The notes under the pieces were generated by a model. The model did not search any database, had not been told where the DNA came from, and was given only the letters and a program-made list of their open reading frames with translations. From JAAYPI01 sp036734385 (GTDB taxonomy: Bacteria > Bacteroidota > Bacteroidia > Bacteroidales > Paludibacteraceae): a DNA stretch of 64,000 nt. Numbering within the stretch: position 1 is the stretch's first letter; each line of letters begins with the position of its first letter. The stretch spans positions 1-64,000 of the forward strand of contig DAIMYQ010000004.1 of the NCBI GenBank assembly GCA_036734385.1, given 5' to 3'. A program made the position numbers and the translations under genes. Below, in pieces: positions 17,921-26,903 of this stretch.

Positions 17921-20665
17921 ATGAGCGACGAAAATTCTGTACCGGGTGAAGACGAGGAAATATCTAATCCAGAGATGGAAGAGATTGATTCCGAGGAGGT
18001 TAGCGGTCATTCTTCTTACAAAGTACCCGATAAAATATTTGAAATAGGAAAATTCCATCTTTCAGGGATGTATCAAAATTGGTTCCTGGACTATGCTTCT
18101 TATGTCATTTTGGAAAGGGCTGTTCCTCATTTAACGGACGGATTGAAGCCTGTTCAGAGACGTATTTTGCATTCGATGAAAAGGTTGGATGATGGTCGAT
18201 ATAACAAAGTTGCCAATATTGTTGGTCATACTATGCAATTTCACCCTCATGGTGATGCTTCTATTGGCGATGCATTGGTACAATTAGGACAAAAAGATAT
18301 TCTGGTTGATTGCCAAGGAAACTGGGGAAATATTCTTACCGGAGATAGAGCTGCGGCTCCTCGTTATATTGAAGCTCGATTGAGCAAATTTGCTCTTGAA
18401 GTGGTTTTCAATCCTAAAACTACCGAGTGGAAATATTCATACGATGGTAGAAACAAAGAACCGGTTACTTTACCCGTAAAATTTCCGTTATTGTTGGCAC
18501 AAGGAATGGAGGGTATTGCCGTAGGGCTTTCTTCTAAAATCTTATCACACAATTTTAATGAATTAATAGATGCTTCCATTGCGTATTTACGCAAGGAAGA
18601 ATTTGAGATTTTTCCTGACTTTGTTACAGGTGGATTTATTGACGTTAGCAGATATAACAGGGGAGAGCGAGGAGGAGCCGTAAAGGTTCGTGCGAAGATA
18701 TCCAAGTTGGATAGCAAGACACTGGTTATTACGGAGATACCGTTTGGTGAAACGACAGGTTCTGTTATTGACTCTATCATAAAGGCATCTGAAAAGGGGA
18801 AAATTTTAGTAAAAAGGGTAGATGATAACACGGCAGCCAATGTAGAGATTTTGGTGCATTTGGCTCCCGGAAAATCACCTGATAAAGCGATTGATGCGTT
18901 GTATGCATTTACTAATTGTGAAGTAAGTATTTCGCCCAATTGTTGTGTTATTTACGAAAATAAACCTCACTTTTTGGGAGTAGATGATGTATTGAAAACT
19001 TCCGCTGATAATACATTGCGCTTACTGAAAGAAGAGTTATTGATACAAAAAGCTGAGGTGCAAGAAAGTATTTTTTATTCTACTCTTGAAAAAATATTTA
19101 TTGAAAACAGAATATACAAGGATAAAGAGTTTGAAGAAAGTAAGTCTATGCCTGAGGCTGTTGCTCATATTGATAAAAGATTAATTCCTTTCAAAGCCAA
19201 CTTTATCAGAGAGGTGGAAGAGGATGATATTTTGAAGTTGATGGAAATAAAAATGGGTCGAATCCTCAAATTTAATTCCGAAAAAGCAGACCAAAGTATT
19301 GCCGCTCTTAACGAACAATTGGAACAAATAAAAAATCATTTGTCCAATATTGTTAACTATACCATTGACTGGTTTACTAACCTAAAAGAAAAATACGGTA
19401 AGAATTACCCTCGACGCACTGAAATTCGTAGTTTCGATACCATTGAAGTAACAAAGGTTATTGAAGCAAATCAAAAACTGTATATCAACAAGGAAGAGGG
19501 ATTCATTGGAACTGCACTTAAAAAAGATGAGTTTGTTTGCAATTGTTCCGAAATAGATGATGTTATTGTTTTCTACAAAGATGGAAAGTTTAAGGTAACC
19601 AAGGTTGCTGATAAAATGTATGTAGGTAAGAATGTTTTGTACCTTAATATTTTCAAAAAGAATGATAAGCGTACCATTTATAACGTGGTGTATCGCAATG
19701 GGAAAGATGGAGTCAGCTACATCAAACGATTTGCTGTAAATGGGGTTACTCGTGATAAGGAATATGATATTACACAAGGTGAACCGGGTAGTAAGATTTT
19801 GTATTTTTCTGCTAACCCGAACGGAGAAGCAGAAACGCTCAAGGTTACCTTGAAGCCAAAACCTCGTCTTAAAACGTTGATTTTTGAACGCGATTTTAGT
19901 GATATTGCCATAAGGGGAAGAATTTCTATGGGTAACATTTTTACCAAGAATGAAATTCATAAAGTTGCTCTTAAGCAAAAAGGCAGCTCTACTCTAGGTG
20001 GTCGTGAGGTGTGGTTTGATAGAGATGTTTTGCGATTGAATTATGATAAGAGAGGAACTTCTTTAGGAGAGTTTCATGGAGAGGATTTGGTTTTAGTTAT
20101 AACCAAAGATGGTCAATATTATACCACAACTTTTGATTTAAGTAATCATTACGAAGATGTTTTTATCATTGAAAAATTTGATGAAAACAAGATTTGGTCG
20201 GTTGTATTGTTTGATGCAGAACAACAATTTTATTATGTAAAAAGGTTTACACTGGAGCCTTCGCAAAAGAAGGTATCTTTCTTGGGTGAAAATCCTGATT
20301 CGAAGATGATTCTTTTGACGACTGAGGTTTATCCTCGTATTGAAGTTGTGTTTGGAGGCAAAGACGAAGGAAAAGAACCGGCTGTTATAGATGTTGAAGA
20401 GTTTATAGGAGTAAAAAGTTATAAGGCTAAAGGCAAGCGAGTTTCTACAAATGAAGTAGAAAAAATTCACGAGTTGGAACCTACGCGTTTCCCTGAACCG
20501 GAAGAAGAACCTGAAAGTGAACAGGAAGAAGCAGAAGAAGCAGATTCTGCCGAAGTTGAAGCTGAAGAGATTGTTTCTGATACCGATACAAAAATAGAAG
20601 AAGAAAAAAAGGTTGACAAGAAAAAAATAATTGACGAGATAACGGGACAAATGACTTTGTTTTAA
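17921..20665 (+). CDS. parC: DNA topoisomerase IV subunit A (GyrA/ParC family)
   Basis: 914 residues. The breakage-reunion domain includes LKPVQRRILHSM, the FHPHGDASIGDALV segment and the active-site tyrosine in AAAPRYIEARLSKFA (Tyr149). A beta-pinwheel C-terminal region follows, and then a strongly acidic tail rich in Glu (about residues 860-900). Together with ParE it decatenates daughter chromosomes. I call it ParC rather than GyrA because the N-terminal region and sequence pattern (HLSGMYQNWFLDYASYVILE) match the Bacteroidota topoisomerase IV A form, but this is a judgement by eye. No parE is adjacent in the window. It is followed by tsaE 6 bases later. Confidence 0.85.
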   Translation: MSDENSVPGEDEEISNPEMEEIDSEEVSGHSSYKVPDKIFEIGKFHLSGMYQNWFLDYASYVILERAVPHLTDGLKPVQRRILHSMKRLDDGRYNKVANIVGHTMQFHPHGDASIGDALVQLGQKDILVDCQGNWGNILTGDRAAAPRYIEARLSKFALEVVFNPKTTEWKYSYDGRNKEPVTLPVKFPLLLAQGMEGIAVGLSSKILSHNFNELIDASIAYLRKEEFEIFPDFVTGGFIDVSRYNRGERGGAVKVRAKISKLDSKTLVITEIPFGETTGSVIDSIIKASEKGKILVKRVDDNTAANVEILVHLAPGKSPDKAIDALYAFTNCEVSISPNCCVIYENKPHFLGVDDVLKTSADNTLRLLKEELLIQKAEVQESIFYSTLEKIFIENRIYKDKEFEESKSMPEAVAHIDKRLIPFKANFIREVEEDDILKLMEIKMGRILKFNSEKADQSIAALNEQLEQIKNHLSNIVNYTIDWFTNLKEKYGKNYPRRTEIRSFDTIEVTKVIEANQKLYINKEEGFIGTALKKDEFVCNCSEIDDVIVFYKDGKFKVTKVADKMYVGKNVLYLNIFKKNDKRTIYNVVYRNGKDGVSYIKRFAVNGVTRDKEYDITQGEPGSKILYFSANPNGEAETLKVTLKPKPRLKTLIFERDFSDIAIRGRISMGNIFTKNEIHKVALKQKGSSTLGGREVWFDRDVLRLNYDKRGTSLGEFHGEDLVLVITKDGQYYTTTFDLSNHYEDVFIIEKFDENKIWSVVLFDAEQQFYYVKRFTLEPSQKKVSFLGENPDSKMILLTTEVYPRIEVVFGGKDEGKEPAVIDVEEFIGVKSYKAKGKRVSTNEVEKIHELEPTRFPEPEEEPESEQEEAEEADSAEVEAEEIVSDTDTKIEEEKKVDKKKIIDEITGQMTLF

Positions 20666-20671
20666 TGACGC

Positions 20672-21088
20672 ATGAAAAAGATACAGATTCGATCCATAGC
20701 AGAAATTAATATTGCCGCAAGAGAGTTTTTGCAATGTTTATCAGAGAAAGAGGCAAAAGTCATAGCTTTTTATGGTTCCATGGGGGCAGGAAAAACGACA
20801 TTTATTAAAGCTCTTTGTGAAGAATTGGGTGTAACCGATGTGGTAAATAGTCCAACTTTTGCCATCATCAATGAATATGCAGCAGGCAAAGAAAAAATAT
20901 ATCACTTTGATTTTTACCGCATCAATAAGCCCGAAGAAGCTCTTGATTTTGGCTATGAAGATTATTTCTACAGCGGTAGTTTTTGCTTTGTTGAGTGGCC
21001 TGAGAAGATTGCCGATTTACTTCCACAAGATACGTTAAAACTTTATATAACCGAAGAAGCCGACGGTAGCAGAGAAATTTCTTTTTAA
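20672..21088 (+). CDS. tsaE: tRNA threonylcarbamoyladenosine biosynthesis protein TsaE
   Basis: 138 residues, the normal size. Walker A is YGSMGAGKTTFIKALC, and the family motifs VNSPTFAIINEY, IYHFDFYR and FCFVEWPEKI are all present. TsaE is the ATPase that supports TsaB/TsaD in making t6A37 on tRNAs that read ANN codons. It begins 6 bases after parC and is co-transcribed with it. A long inverted repeat just downstream serves as terminator towards polA. Confidence 0.95.
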   Translation: MKKIQIRSIAEINIAAREFLQCLSEKEAKVIAFYGSMGAGKTTFIKALCEELGVTDVVNSPTFAIINEYAAGKEKIYHFDFYRINKPEEALDFGYEDYFYSGSFCFVEWPEKIADLLPQDTLKLYITEEADGSREISF

Positions 21089-21090
21089 AA

Positions 21091-21132
21091 TTGTTGTGTG
21101 AAATTTTATTCAATTTTCATTTCACACAACAA
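21091..21132. terminator. Bidirectional terminator between tsaE and polA
   Basis: TTGTTGTGTGAAAT (21091-21104) and ATTTCACACAACAA (21119-21132) form a perfect 14-bp stem with a 14-base loop between two convergent genes. On the minus strand it is followed by TTTT, and on the plus strand it lacks a clean T tract. It may therefore work best for polA. Confidence 0.65.
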
Positions 21133-21139
21133 TGTATAA

Positions 21140-23788
21140 TCAATGGGCTTCGAGCCAGTTAACTCCTATACCGCAATCAGCTATCAAGGGAACGTGCAAG
21201 ATAAGGGCTTTTTCCATTTCTTCCACTACCATTTGTTTTACTTTTTCTACTTCCGATTTCACCACGCTGAAGTTTAATTCGTCATGTACTTGCATAGTCA
21301 TTTGCGATTGTATGTTTTCCCGCTCAAAACGTTCGGAGATGCCTATCATCGCTATTTTTATGATGTCTGCGGCTGTTCCTTGTATGGGAGCATTAATGGC
21401 ATTTCGTTCGGCAAATCCACGAACAATGCTGTTTTTCGAGTTGATATCCGGCAAAAACCGTTTTCTTCCCAACAGTGTTTCTACATAGCCTCTTTCTTTG
21501 GCTTTTTCGATGCTTGTTGTAATGAAATTTTTAATGTCCGGATAGGTCGCAAAATAACCGTCAATTAATTCTTTGGCTTCAGAACGCGGAACGTTTAATC
21601 TTTCGCTCAACCCGAAAACCGAAATGCCGTAAATGATACCAAAGTTGGCTGTTTTCGCTTTTCGTCTCATTTCAGTTGTAACTTCTTCGAGGGGAATTTT
21701 ATAAATTTTGGCTGCTGTTGCCGTNNNNNNNNNNNNNNNNNNNNNNNNNNNNNNNNNNNNNNNNNNNNNNNNNNNNNNNNNNNNNNNNNNNNNNNNNNNN
21801 NNNNNNNNNNNNNNNNNNNNNNNNAAAAGAGGAAGAGCATCAATGTAGGTGCTGAGTAATTTTTTAAGTCCCCTGTATTCTAATATTTTTCCCACAATCG
21901 GGTGTTTGCTTCGCAATGTTTCGAGAACATCCTCGGAGGTTGAATATTGCCCCGTTTTTGTCTTTTTAGCTTTTTCCACGATTTTCAATCGTTCGAAAAG
22001 GACTTCTCCTACTTGTTTGGCCGAACTTACGTTAAATTCAATCCCTGCCATTTTTTGAACTTCGTCTTCAATCAAACCCATTTGGGAGGTTAGAATTTCA
22101 GAAGATTGCTTTAGGGCTTCGCTGTCAATTCGTACACCGGCTTTTTCCATTTTACAGAGGCAACGAACCAACGGCATTTCTATATCGTAAAACAGTTTTT
22201 TTATTCCGTTATCTTTTAACTCTTTTTCGAGAATTTCTTTTAATTGAAAAGTAATATCGGCATCTTCTGCAGCATACTCACATACTTTTTCAATGGCAAT
22301 ATCTTTTATATTTAGTTGATTTTTTCCTTTTTCTCCCACTAAATCTTCGTAATGAATAGTTCTATATTTCAGATAAATTTCTGCTAAATAGTCCATTCCA
22401 TGACGCAATTCAGGTTGTAAAAGATAGTGAGCTACCATTGTGTCAAAGAGTTTGCCCTTTACGTTAAGGTTATAGTTGCCAAGCATCAACATATCGAATT
22501 TGATGTTTTGACCAATCTTTTCTATGGCTTGGTTCTCAAAAACAGGGCGAGCAAGTTCCAAAAATTCTGTTATTTCGTTATCGTTTTTAAAAGGCACATA
22601 GTATGCTTCTCCTTTTTTCCAGCAAAAGGACATGCCCACCAAACCCGAATCAAACACGTCAACACCTGTAGTTTCCGTATCAAAGCAAAAGATTTTTTGT
22701 TGAGCCAGCTGTTCTATCAAGTTTTTTTTCTTATCATCTGTATTGACCAATTGATACTTATGTGCAACAGTTTGTGCGGTAGCTAGATTGGTAATAATTT
22801 CGGGAATTATACTGGTTTCTTCCTTTGTTTCATCTTCTTGTTTTGTGCTTGTTTCCAACATGTCAAAAAGGTTCCCTTGTTGAGGAATGTCCTTCTTTTT
22901 TGTCGTTGGGGAAGGTTTATCGGTTGAACCATTTAACTTATTCAAGAAAGTTCTAAATTCCAAATCTTCGTACAAGATGCGTAATTTAGTTTCGTCGGGC
23001 GGCGTTAATACGAGATCATCTTCTTTCAATTCAACTGGGACATCGGTTTTTATGGTTGCCAAAAAACGGGAAAATTTAATTATTTCGATATTTTCCTCGA
23101 TTTTTGTTTTTAGGGCACCTTTCAGTTGGTCGGTGTTGTTAATAAGATTTTCAATGCTTCCAAACTCTTGCAATAATTTGACAGCAGTCTTTTCGCCCAC
23201 ACCCGGACAACCCGGAATATTATCACTCGAGTCTCCCATCAATCCTAGTAGGTCGATGACTTGGTTGTGAGAATTCAGCTCATATTTGTTCTTCACTTCA
23301 TCCATTCCCATAAGCTCATATCCGCCTGAATGTTTTGGGCGATACATAAACACTTTTTCGGAAACCAATTGACCATAATCTTTATCGGGAGTGACCATAT
23401 AGGTAATAAAGCCTGCTTTTTCTGCTTTTTTTGCTAAGGTGCCAATTACGTCATCGGCTTCAAAACCGGGTACCTCGACAATGGGAATACCATAGGCATG
23501 TATAATTTCTTTGATAATTGGAATTGCTTTTTTTATGTCTTCGGGAGTAGATTCCCTTTGTGCCTTGTAAGCTTCGAAAGCTTCATGTCTGAAAGTCTTG
23601 CCTGCGGGGTCGAAAGCAACTGCAATATGCGTTGGGGATTCTCTTTTTAGGACATCTTCTAACGTGTTGATAAAACCATAAATAGCAGAAGTATTTAACC
23701 CTTTTGAATTAATGCGTGGCATTTTTATAAACGCATAATATGCTCTGTAAATGATGGCGTAAGCGTCTATTAAGATAAGTTTTTTCAT
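21140..23788 (-). CDS. polA: DNA polymerase I, interrupted by an assembly gap
   Basis: Starts at ATG 23788 (MKKLILIDAYAIIYRAYYAF); the open frame extends a further 35 codons upstream but without family similarity. Order: 5'-3' exonuclease/FEN domain, 3'-5' exonuclease with DTETT, NIKFD and YAAEDAD motifs (looks active), then the family A polymerase with motif B RRKAKTANFGIIYG and motif C QVHDELN. A run of 100 Ns at 21725-21824 removes the stretch between DALPL and TATAAKIY, which should contain motif A (the DYSQIELR region). Other polymerases have roughly 85-90 residues there, so the gap length is a placeholder and the true gene is longer. Acts in Okazaki fragment maturation and repair. Confidence 0.95.
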   Translation of the reverse strand: MKKLILIDAYAIIYRAYYAFIKMPRINSKGLNTSAIYGFINTLEDVLKRESPTHIAVAFDPAGKTFRHEAFEAYKAQRESTPEDIKKAIPIIKEIIHAYGIPIVEVPGFEADDVIGTLAKKAEKAGFITYMVTPDKDYGQLVSEKVFMYRPKHSGGYELMGMDEVKNKYELNSHNQVIDLLGLMGDSSDNIPGCPGVGEKTAVKLLQEFGSIENLINNTDQLKGALKTKIEENIEIIKFSRFLATIKTDVPVELKEDDLVLTPPDETKLRILYEDLEFRTFLNKLNGSTDKPSPTTKKKDIPQQGNLFDMLETSTKQEDETKEETSIIPEIITNLATAQTVAHKYQLVNTDDKKKNLIEQLAQQKIFCFDTETTGVDVFDSGLVGMSFCWKKGEAYYVPFKNDNEITEFLELARPVFENQAIEKIGQNIKFDMLMLGNYNLNVKGKLFDTMVAHYLLQPELRHGMDYLAEIYLKYRTIHYEDLVGEKGKNQLNIKDIAIEKVCEYAAEDADITFQLKEILEKELKDNGIKKLFYDIEMPLVRCLCKMEKAGVRIDSEALKQSSEILTSQMGLIEDEVQKMAGIEFNVSSAKQVGEVLFERLKIVEKAKKTKTGQYSTSEDVLETLRSKHPIVGKILEYRGLKKLLSTYIDALPLXXXXXXXXXXXXXXXXXXXXXXXXXXXXXXXXXXTATAAKIYKIPLEEVTTEMRRKAKTANFGIIYGISVFGLSERLNVPRSEAKELIDGYFATYPDIKNFITTSIEKAKERGYVETLLGRKRFLPDINSKNSIVRGFAERNAINAPIQGTAADIIKIAMIGISERFERENIQSQMTMQVHDELNFSVVKSEVEKVKQMVVEEMEKALILHVPLIADCGIGVNWLEAH
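21725..21824. other. Assembly gap of exactly 100 Ns
   Basis: 100 consecutive Ns inside polA. The round number is typical of an unknown-size scaffold gap. By comparison with other DNA polymerase I proteins, about 260 bases are expected here. Confidence 0.99.
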
Positions 23789-23869
23789 GGAGTAAGAAGT
23801 TAATTGATGTGCCAATTTTAAGCGGCAAAAGGATGTAGTGAATAGAATTACATTTTGAAAGTATTTATA

Positions 23870-23877
23870 CAAAAGTA
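23870..23877 (-). promoter_or_regulatory. -7 box (TACTTTTG) of polA
   Basis: Exact TAnnTTTG match on the minus strand, 81 bases upstream of the polA ATG. It lies inside the open frame that extends polA upstream, which supports the downstream ATG as the true start. No good -33 element. Confidence 0.4.
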
Positions 23878-23935
23878 TAAAAATTTGCCACAAAATACTA
23901 TTTTTAAGAGAGACTGGTAAAATTTAATTTGACAT

Positions 23936-23977
23936 AAAAAGGGATATACAAAAACAATTTTTTATATATCCCTTTAC
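23936..23977 (-). terminator. Intrinsic terminator of the penicillin-binding protein gene
   Basis: AAAGGGATATA (23938-23948) pairs perfectly with TATATCCCTTT (23965-23975). On the minus strand the stem is followed by TTTTTAT. It lies between the PBP stop and the polA promoter. Confidence 0.7.
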
Positions 23978-23994
23978 TTTATTTACCGAGAAGT

Positions 23995-26403
23995 TTATTC
24001 CTCTTCCATTTCCGGTTCAACAGTTGGTATGACGGCTGCGGTAGAGTCTGTATCTACAAATAAGCTGTCAACAACCACTTTTCGATAAGGAGTTTGACAT
24101 TGGTAACTTTTGGTTATTGTTTGTTTTGGTTTAGGAAATTTGCCTCTGTAGTTTTTCAAGGAGTTGTCTTTTAGTACCTTTTCCATGAAATAACCGAAAA
24201 TAGGCAAAGCAGTTTTACTACCTTCACCGAGTTTGCCGGTACGGAAGTGTACACAACGATGTTCGCCACCTACCCAAGCACCACCTACCAGTTTTGGAGT
24301 GACACCCATAAACCAAGCATCCGAGTGATTGGAAGAAGTTCCTGTTTTACCGCCAAAATCAGTTCCACTATCAAACAAATCGAATGCCCACAAGGCTTGT
24401 GAAGTTGCTAAAGGTTCTGTAAGTCCGGCACGGAGCATTTCTGTCATTAAGAATGCCGTTTCGTAAGGAATGGCTTGTTTTTGGCTTTGTTTGTATTTAT
24501 AAATTGTTTTGCCTTCGTTGTTTTCAATACGTGTTACCATTACGGGGTCGTGTGTCATACCATCATTGATGACTGTACAATAAGCATTTACCAATTCCAT
24601 CAGGGAAACATCCGAAGAACCCAGACAGACAGACGGAATATGATTCAAAGGAGTTTTAATTCCCATGGCATGTGCCGTTTTGATGATGTTCTCAATGCCT
24701 ACTTCTTGGGCGATTCGAACGGCAATACTGTTGATAGAACGAGCAAAGCCGTATTTGAGAGAAAAATATTCTCCTGTATAATTTCCATCTACATTATGAG
24801 GAATCCAGCATTTTGGTTCGCCTTTTTCCACGTAATTCCAAGCAATGTATTCGTCGCGACGCTTATCGCAAGGACTTAAGCCTTTGTTGAATGCTGTAGT
24901 GTAGACAAAAAGTTTGAAAGTGGAACCCGGTTGACGTTGAGAGGTAACTTTGTCATATTTCCAAAAACCGAAATTGACATCGCCTACCCAAGCTTTTATA
25001 AATCCGGTATTTGGTTCCATAGCAATAAAACCGGCGTGCATGAATTTTTCCATGTAGCGGATAGAATCCAATGTGCTTAGCATGGTATCACGTTGCCCGT
25101 TTTTGTATTCAAACACTCTCATTTTGTGCTTTCTGTTGAGAATAGCCCAAATGGAATCAGGGGTGTCAGCATATTGTTTTTCTAAACTTTTATATTGACT
25201 GGTCTTTTTAGCTAAATCTTCGATGAAATTCGGAATTATTTGTTGATTTTCATCACGCCAAGGTTCCTGACCTCTCCAATGATTATCAAAATTTCGTTGT
25301 ACGATACGCATTTGTTTATCCACGGCTTCTTCGGCGTATTTTTGCATACGCGTATCAATCGTGGTATATATTTTTAAACCGTCAGAGTATAGGTCAATGT
25401 CGTTTTCTTTTGCCCATGACTTTAGTGAGGCAGCTACAGCTTCTCTAAAGTACAAAGCATTTCCATCATAACTTTGTTCCACTTTATAGTCAAGTTTGAT
25501 CGGAATTTTTCTTAGTGAATCACATTCTGCTTGAGTAATCAAGTTGTGAGAAACCAAATTTTCCAATACCACATTACGACGTTTTGTGCTATTCTTTGGA
25601 TTGATACGAGGATTGTAGGTTGTTGTGGCTTTTAGCATTCCTACCAAAGTTGCAGCCTGTTCCACCGTTAAGTCTTTAGGCTCATTATTAAAGTAAGTTT
25701 TACACGCCGTTTTAATACCAAAAGCATTACTGCCGAAATCAACGGTATTAAAATACATTGTCAGAATTTCTTTTTTGGAGTAGAAAAGTTCAATCTTAAA
25801 CGCGGTAATCCATTCCTTTGTTTTCATGATGATCAATTTCACACCGGGAATGTAACCCAAAAGACCTTTGGAATATTGTGAACGTGTCTTGAACATGTTT
25901 TTCACCAACTGTTGTGAGATAGTGCTGGCTCCACGAGGATTCCCTTTGGTCATATCCTTCATTGCCGCAAAAACGCCCTGAAAATCAATCCCCATATGCT
26001 GATAAAAACGCTCATCTTCAGTTGCTATCAAGGTTTTTATTATGATTGGAGCAATTTCGTCGTATTTTACGGGGGTTCTGTTTTCGCGGAAGTATTTTCC
26101 TATGAGTTTGCCATCGGCACTATAAATTTCGGAAGCTGTACTTTGTTGTGGTTCGCTGATGCTCAACATACTGGGAGACTTTCCAAATAGCCACAAGAAA
26201 TTGATATCTACACAAAACAAGAAGAGAAAGAATAAGATAATGAGACTCAAGATTATTCGGAAAATTTTACCGTACCAATGGGCTGCTTTATACCCGGCTT
26301 TTTGCTTTTTACACCACTTTTTGAGTTGTTCATATTTCTTTAAAAGCCACGATATTACCTTTTCTTTGAGGATATGTACGCGTTGATTTTTTTCTAGTAG
26401 CAT
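23995..26403 (-). CDS. Class A penicillin-binding protein (PBP1A-type transglycosylase/transpeptidase)
   Basis: 802 residues. A basic cytoplasmic N-terminus is followed by one membrane helix (FRIILSLIILFFLFLFCVD). The glycosyltransferase-51 domain has TEDERFYQHMGID and GASTISQQLVKNMF. The transpeptidase domain has the catalytic serine in STFK (about residue 494), SxN in ARSINS, and KTGT (about residue 685). It polymerises and cross-links peptidoglycan in the periplasm. The C-terminus ends in an acidic tail (VEPEMEEE). It has its own promoter and terminator. Confidence 0.93.
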   Translation of the reverse strand: MLLEKNQRVHILKEKVISWLLKKYEQLKKWCKKQKAGYKAAHWYGKIFRIILSLIILFFLFLFCVDINFLWLFGKSPSMLSISEPQQSTASEIYSADGKLIGKYFRENRTPVKYDEIAPIIIKTLIATEDERFYQHMGIDFQGVFAAMKDMTKGNPRGASTISQQLVKNMFKTRSQYSKGLLGYIPGVKLIIMKTKEWITAFKIELFYSKKEILTMYFNTVDFGSNAFGIKTACKTYFNNEPKDLTVEQAATLVGMLKATTTYNPRINPKNSTKRRNVVLENLVSHNLITQAECDSLRKIPIKLDYKVEQSYDGNALYFREAVAASLKSWAKENDIDLYSDGLKIYTTIDTRMQKYAEEAVDKQMRIVQRNFDNHWRGQEPWRDENQQIIPNFIEDLAKKTSQYKSLEKQYADTPDSIWAILNRKHKMRVFEYKNGQRDTMLSTLDSIRYMEKFMHAGFIAMEPNTGFIKAWVGDVNFGFWKYDKVTSQRQPGSTFKLFVYTTAFNKGLSPCDKRRDEYIAWNYVEKGEPKCWIPHNVDGNYTGEYFSLKYGFARSINSIAVRIAQEVGIENIIKTAHAMGIKTPLNHIPSVCLGSSDVSLMELVNAYCTVINDGMTHDPVMVTRIENNEGKTIYKYKQSQKQAIPYETAFLMTEMLRAGLTEPLATSQALWAFDLFDSGTDFGGKTGTSSNHSDAWFMGVTPKLVGGAWVGGEHRCVHFRTGKLGEGSKTALPIFGYFMEKVLKDNSLKNYRGKFPKPKQTITKSYQCQTPYRKVVVDSLFVDTDSTAAVIPTVEPEMEEE

Positions 26404-26434
26404 TGAAATTCAGATTAGATTTTAATTGTCTTTG

Positions 26435-26442
26435 CAAAAGTA
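26435..26442 (-). promoter_or_regulatory. -7 box (TACTTTTG) of the penicillin-binding protein gene
   Basis: Exact TAnnTTTG match on the minus strand, 31 bases before the ATG. It lies in the 185-base divergent region shared with the Dabb gene. Confidence 0.5.
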
Positions 26443-26543
26443 CTTAAAAACGCTATTTATTGCGAGAAAAAAAATGAAAATAATAACGATTAATGTTAAA
26501 AACTTGAATTTCAATTGTGTCTTTATCTCATTCTCTTTTTTTG

Positions 26544-26551
26544 TATCTTTG
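26544..26551 (+). promoter_or_regulatory. -7 box (TATCTTTG) of the Dabb gene
   Basis: Exact TAnnTTTG match on the plus strand, 37 bases before the ATG at 26589. A TTG lies further upstream at 26515 but its spacing (26 bases) is too long to be sure. Confidence 0.5.
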
Positions 26552-26588
26552 CATTGTGGTATAAATAATTAACTAAAAACAATAAAAT

Positions 26589-26888
26589 ATGATTCGTCAC
26601 ATTGTGCTTTTTAAGTTTAAATCATTTGAGAGTGAAGCTCTTAAATCAGCAAAAATGCAAGAAATAAAATTAGGGTTAGAGGCATTACCGGCTATTATTC
26701 CCGAAGTAAAATTGCTAACGGTAGGGTTAAATGTTAATACAGCAGAGCAGTTTGACTTAAGTTTACTAACTGAATTTTCTTCTATGGAAGATTTACATAC
26801 TTATGCTGTACATCCTGACCACTTAGCAGTAGGTAAAATTATTCGCGAAGTGTTGGAAGCACGTTCTTGTGTTGATTCGATATTTTGA
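26589..26888 (+). CDS. Dabb (dimeric alpha/beta barrel) family protein
   Basis: 99 residues. The opening MIRHIVLFKFK and the ending HPDHLAVGKIIREVLEARSCVDSIF are typical of stress-responsive A/B barrel (Dabb) proteins, which form ferredoxin-like dimers. Molecular function is undefined in most bacteria. Monocistronic with its own -7 box. It converges with the acyltransferase gene 15 bases away. Confidence 0.85.
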   Translation: MIRHIVLFKFKSFESEALKSAKMQEIKLGLEALPAIIPEVKLLTVGLNVNTAEQFDLSLLTEFSSMEDLHTYAVHPDHLAVGKIIREVLEARSCVDSIF

Positions 26889-26903
26889 TAGAGAAAGGAA
26901 AAA

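Noticed and set aside
18364..20734. Several antisense frames of 190-200 codons opposite parC
   Set aside because: Composition mirrors the sense gene, and no motif or promoter supports them.
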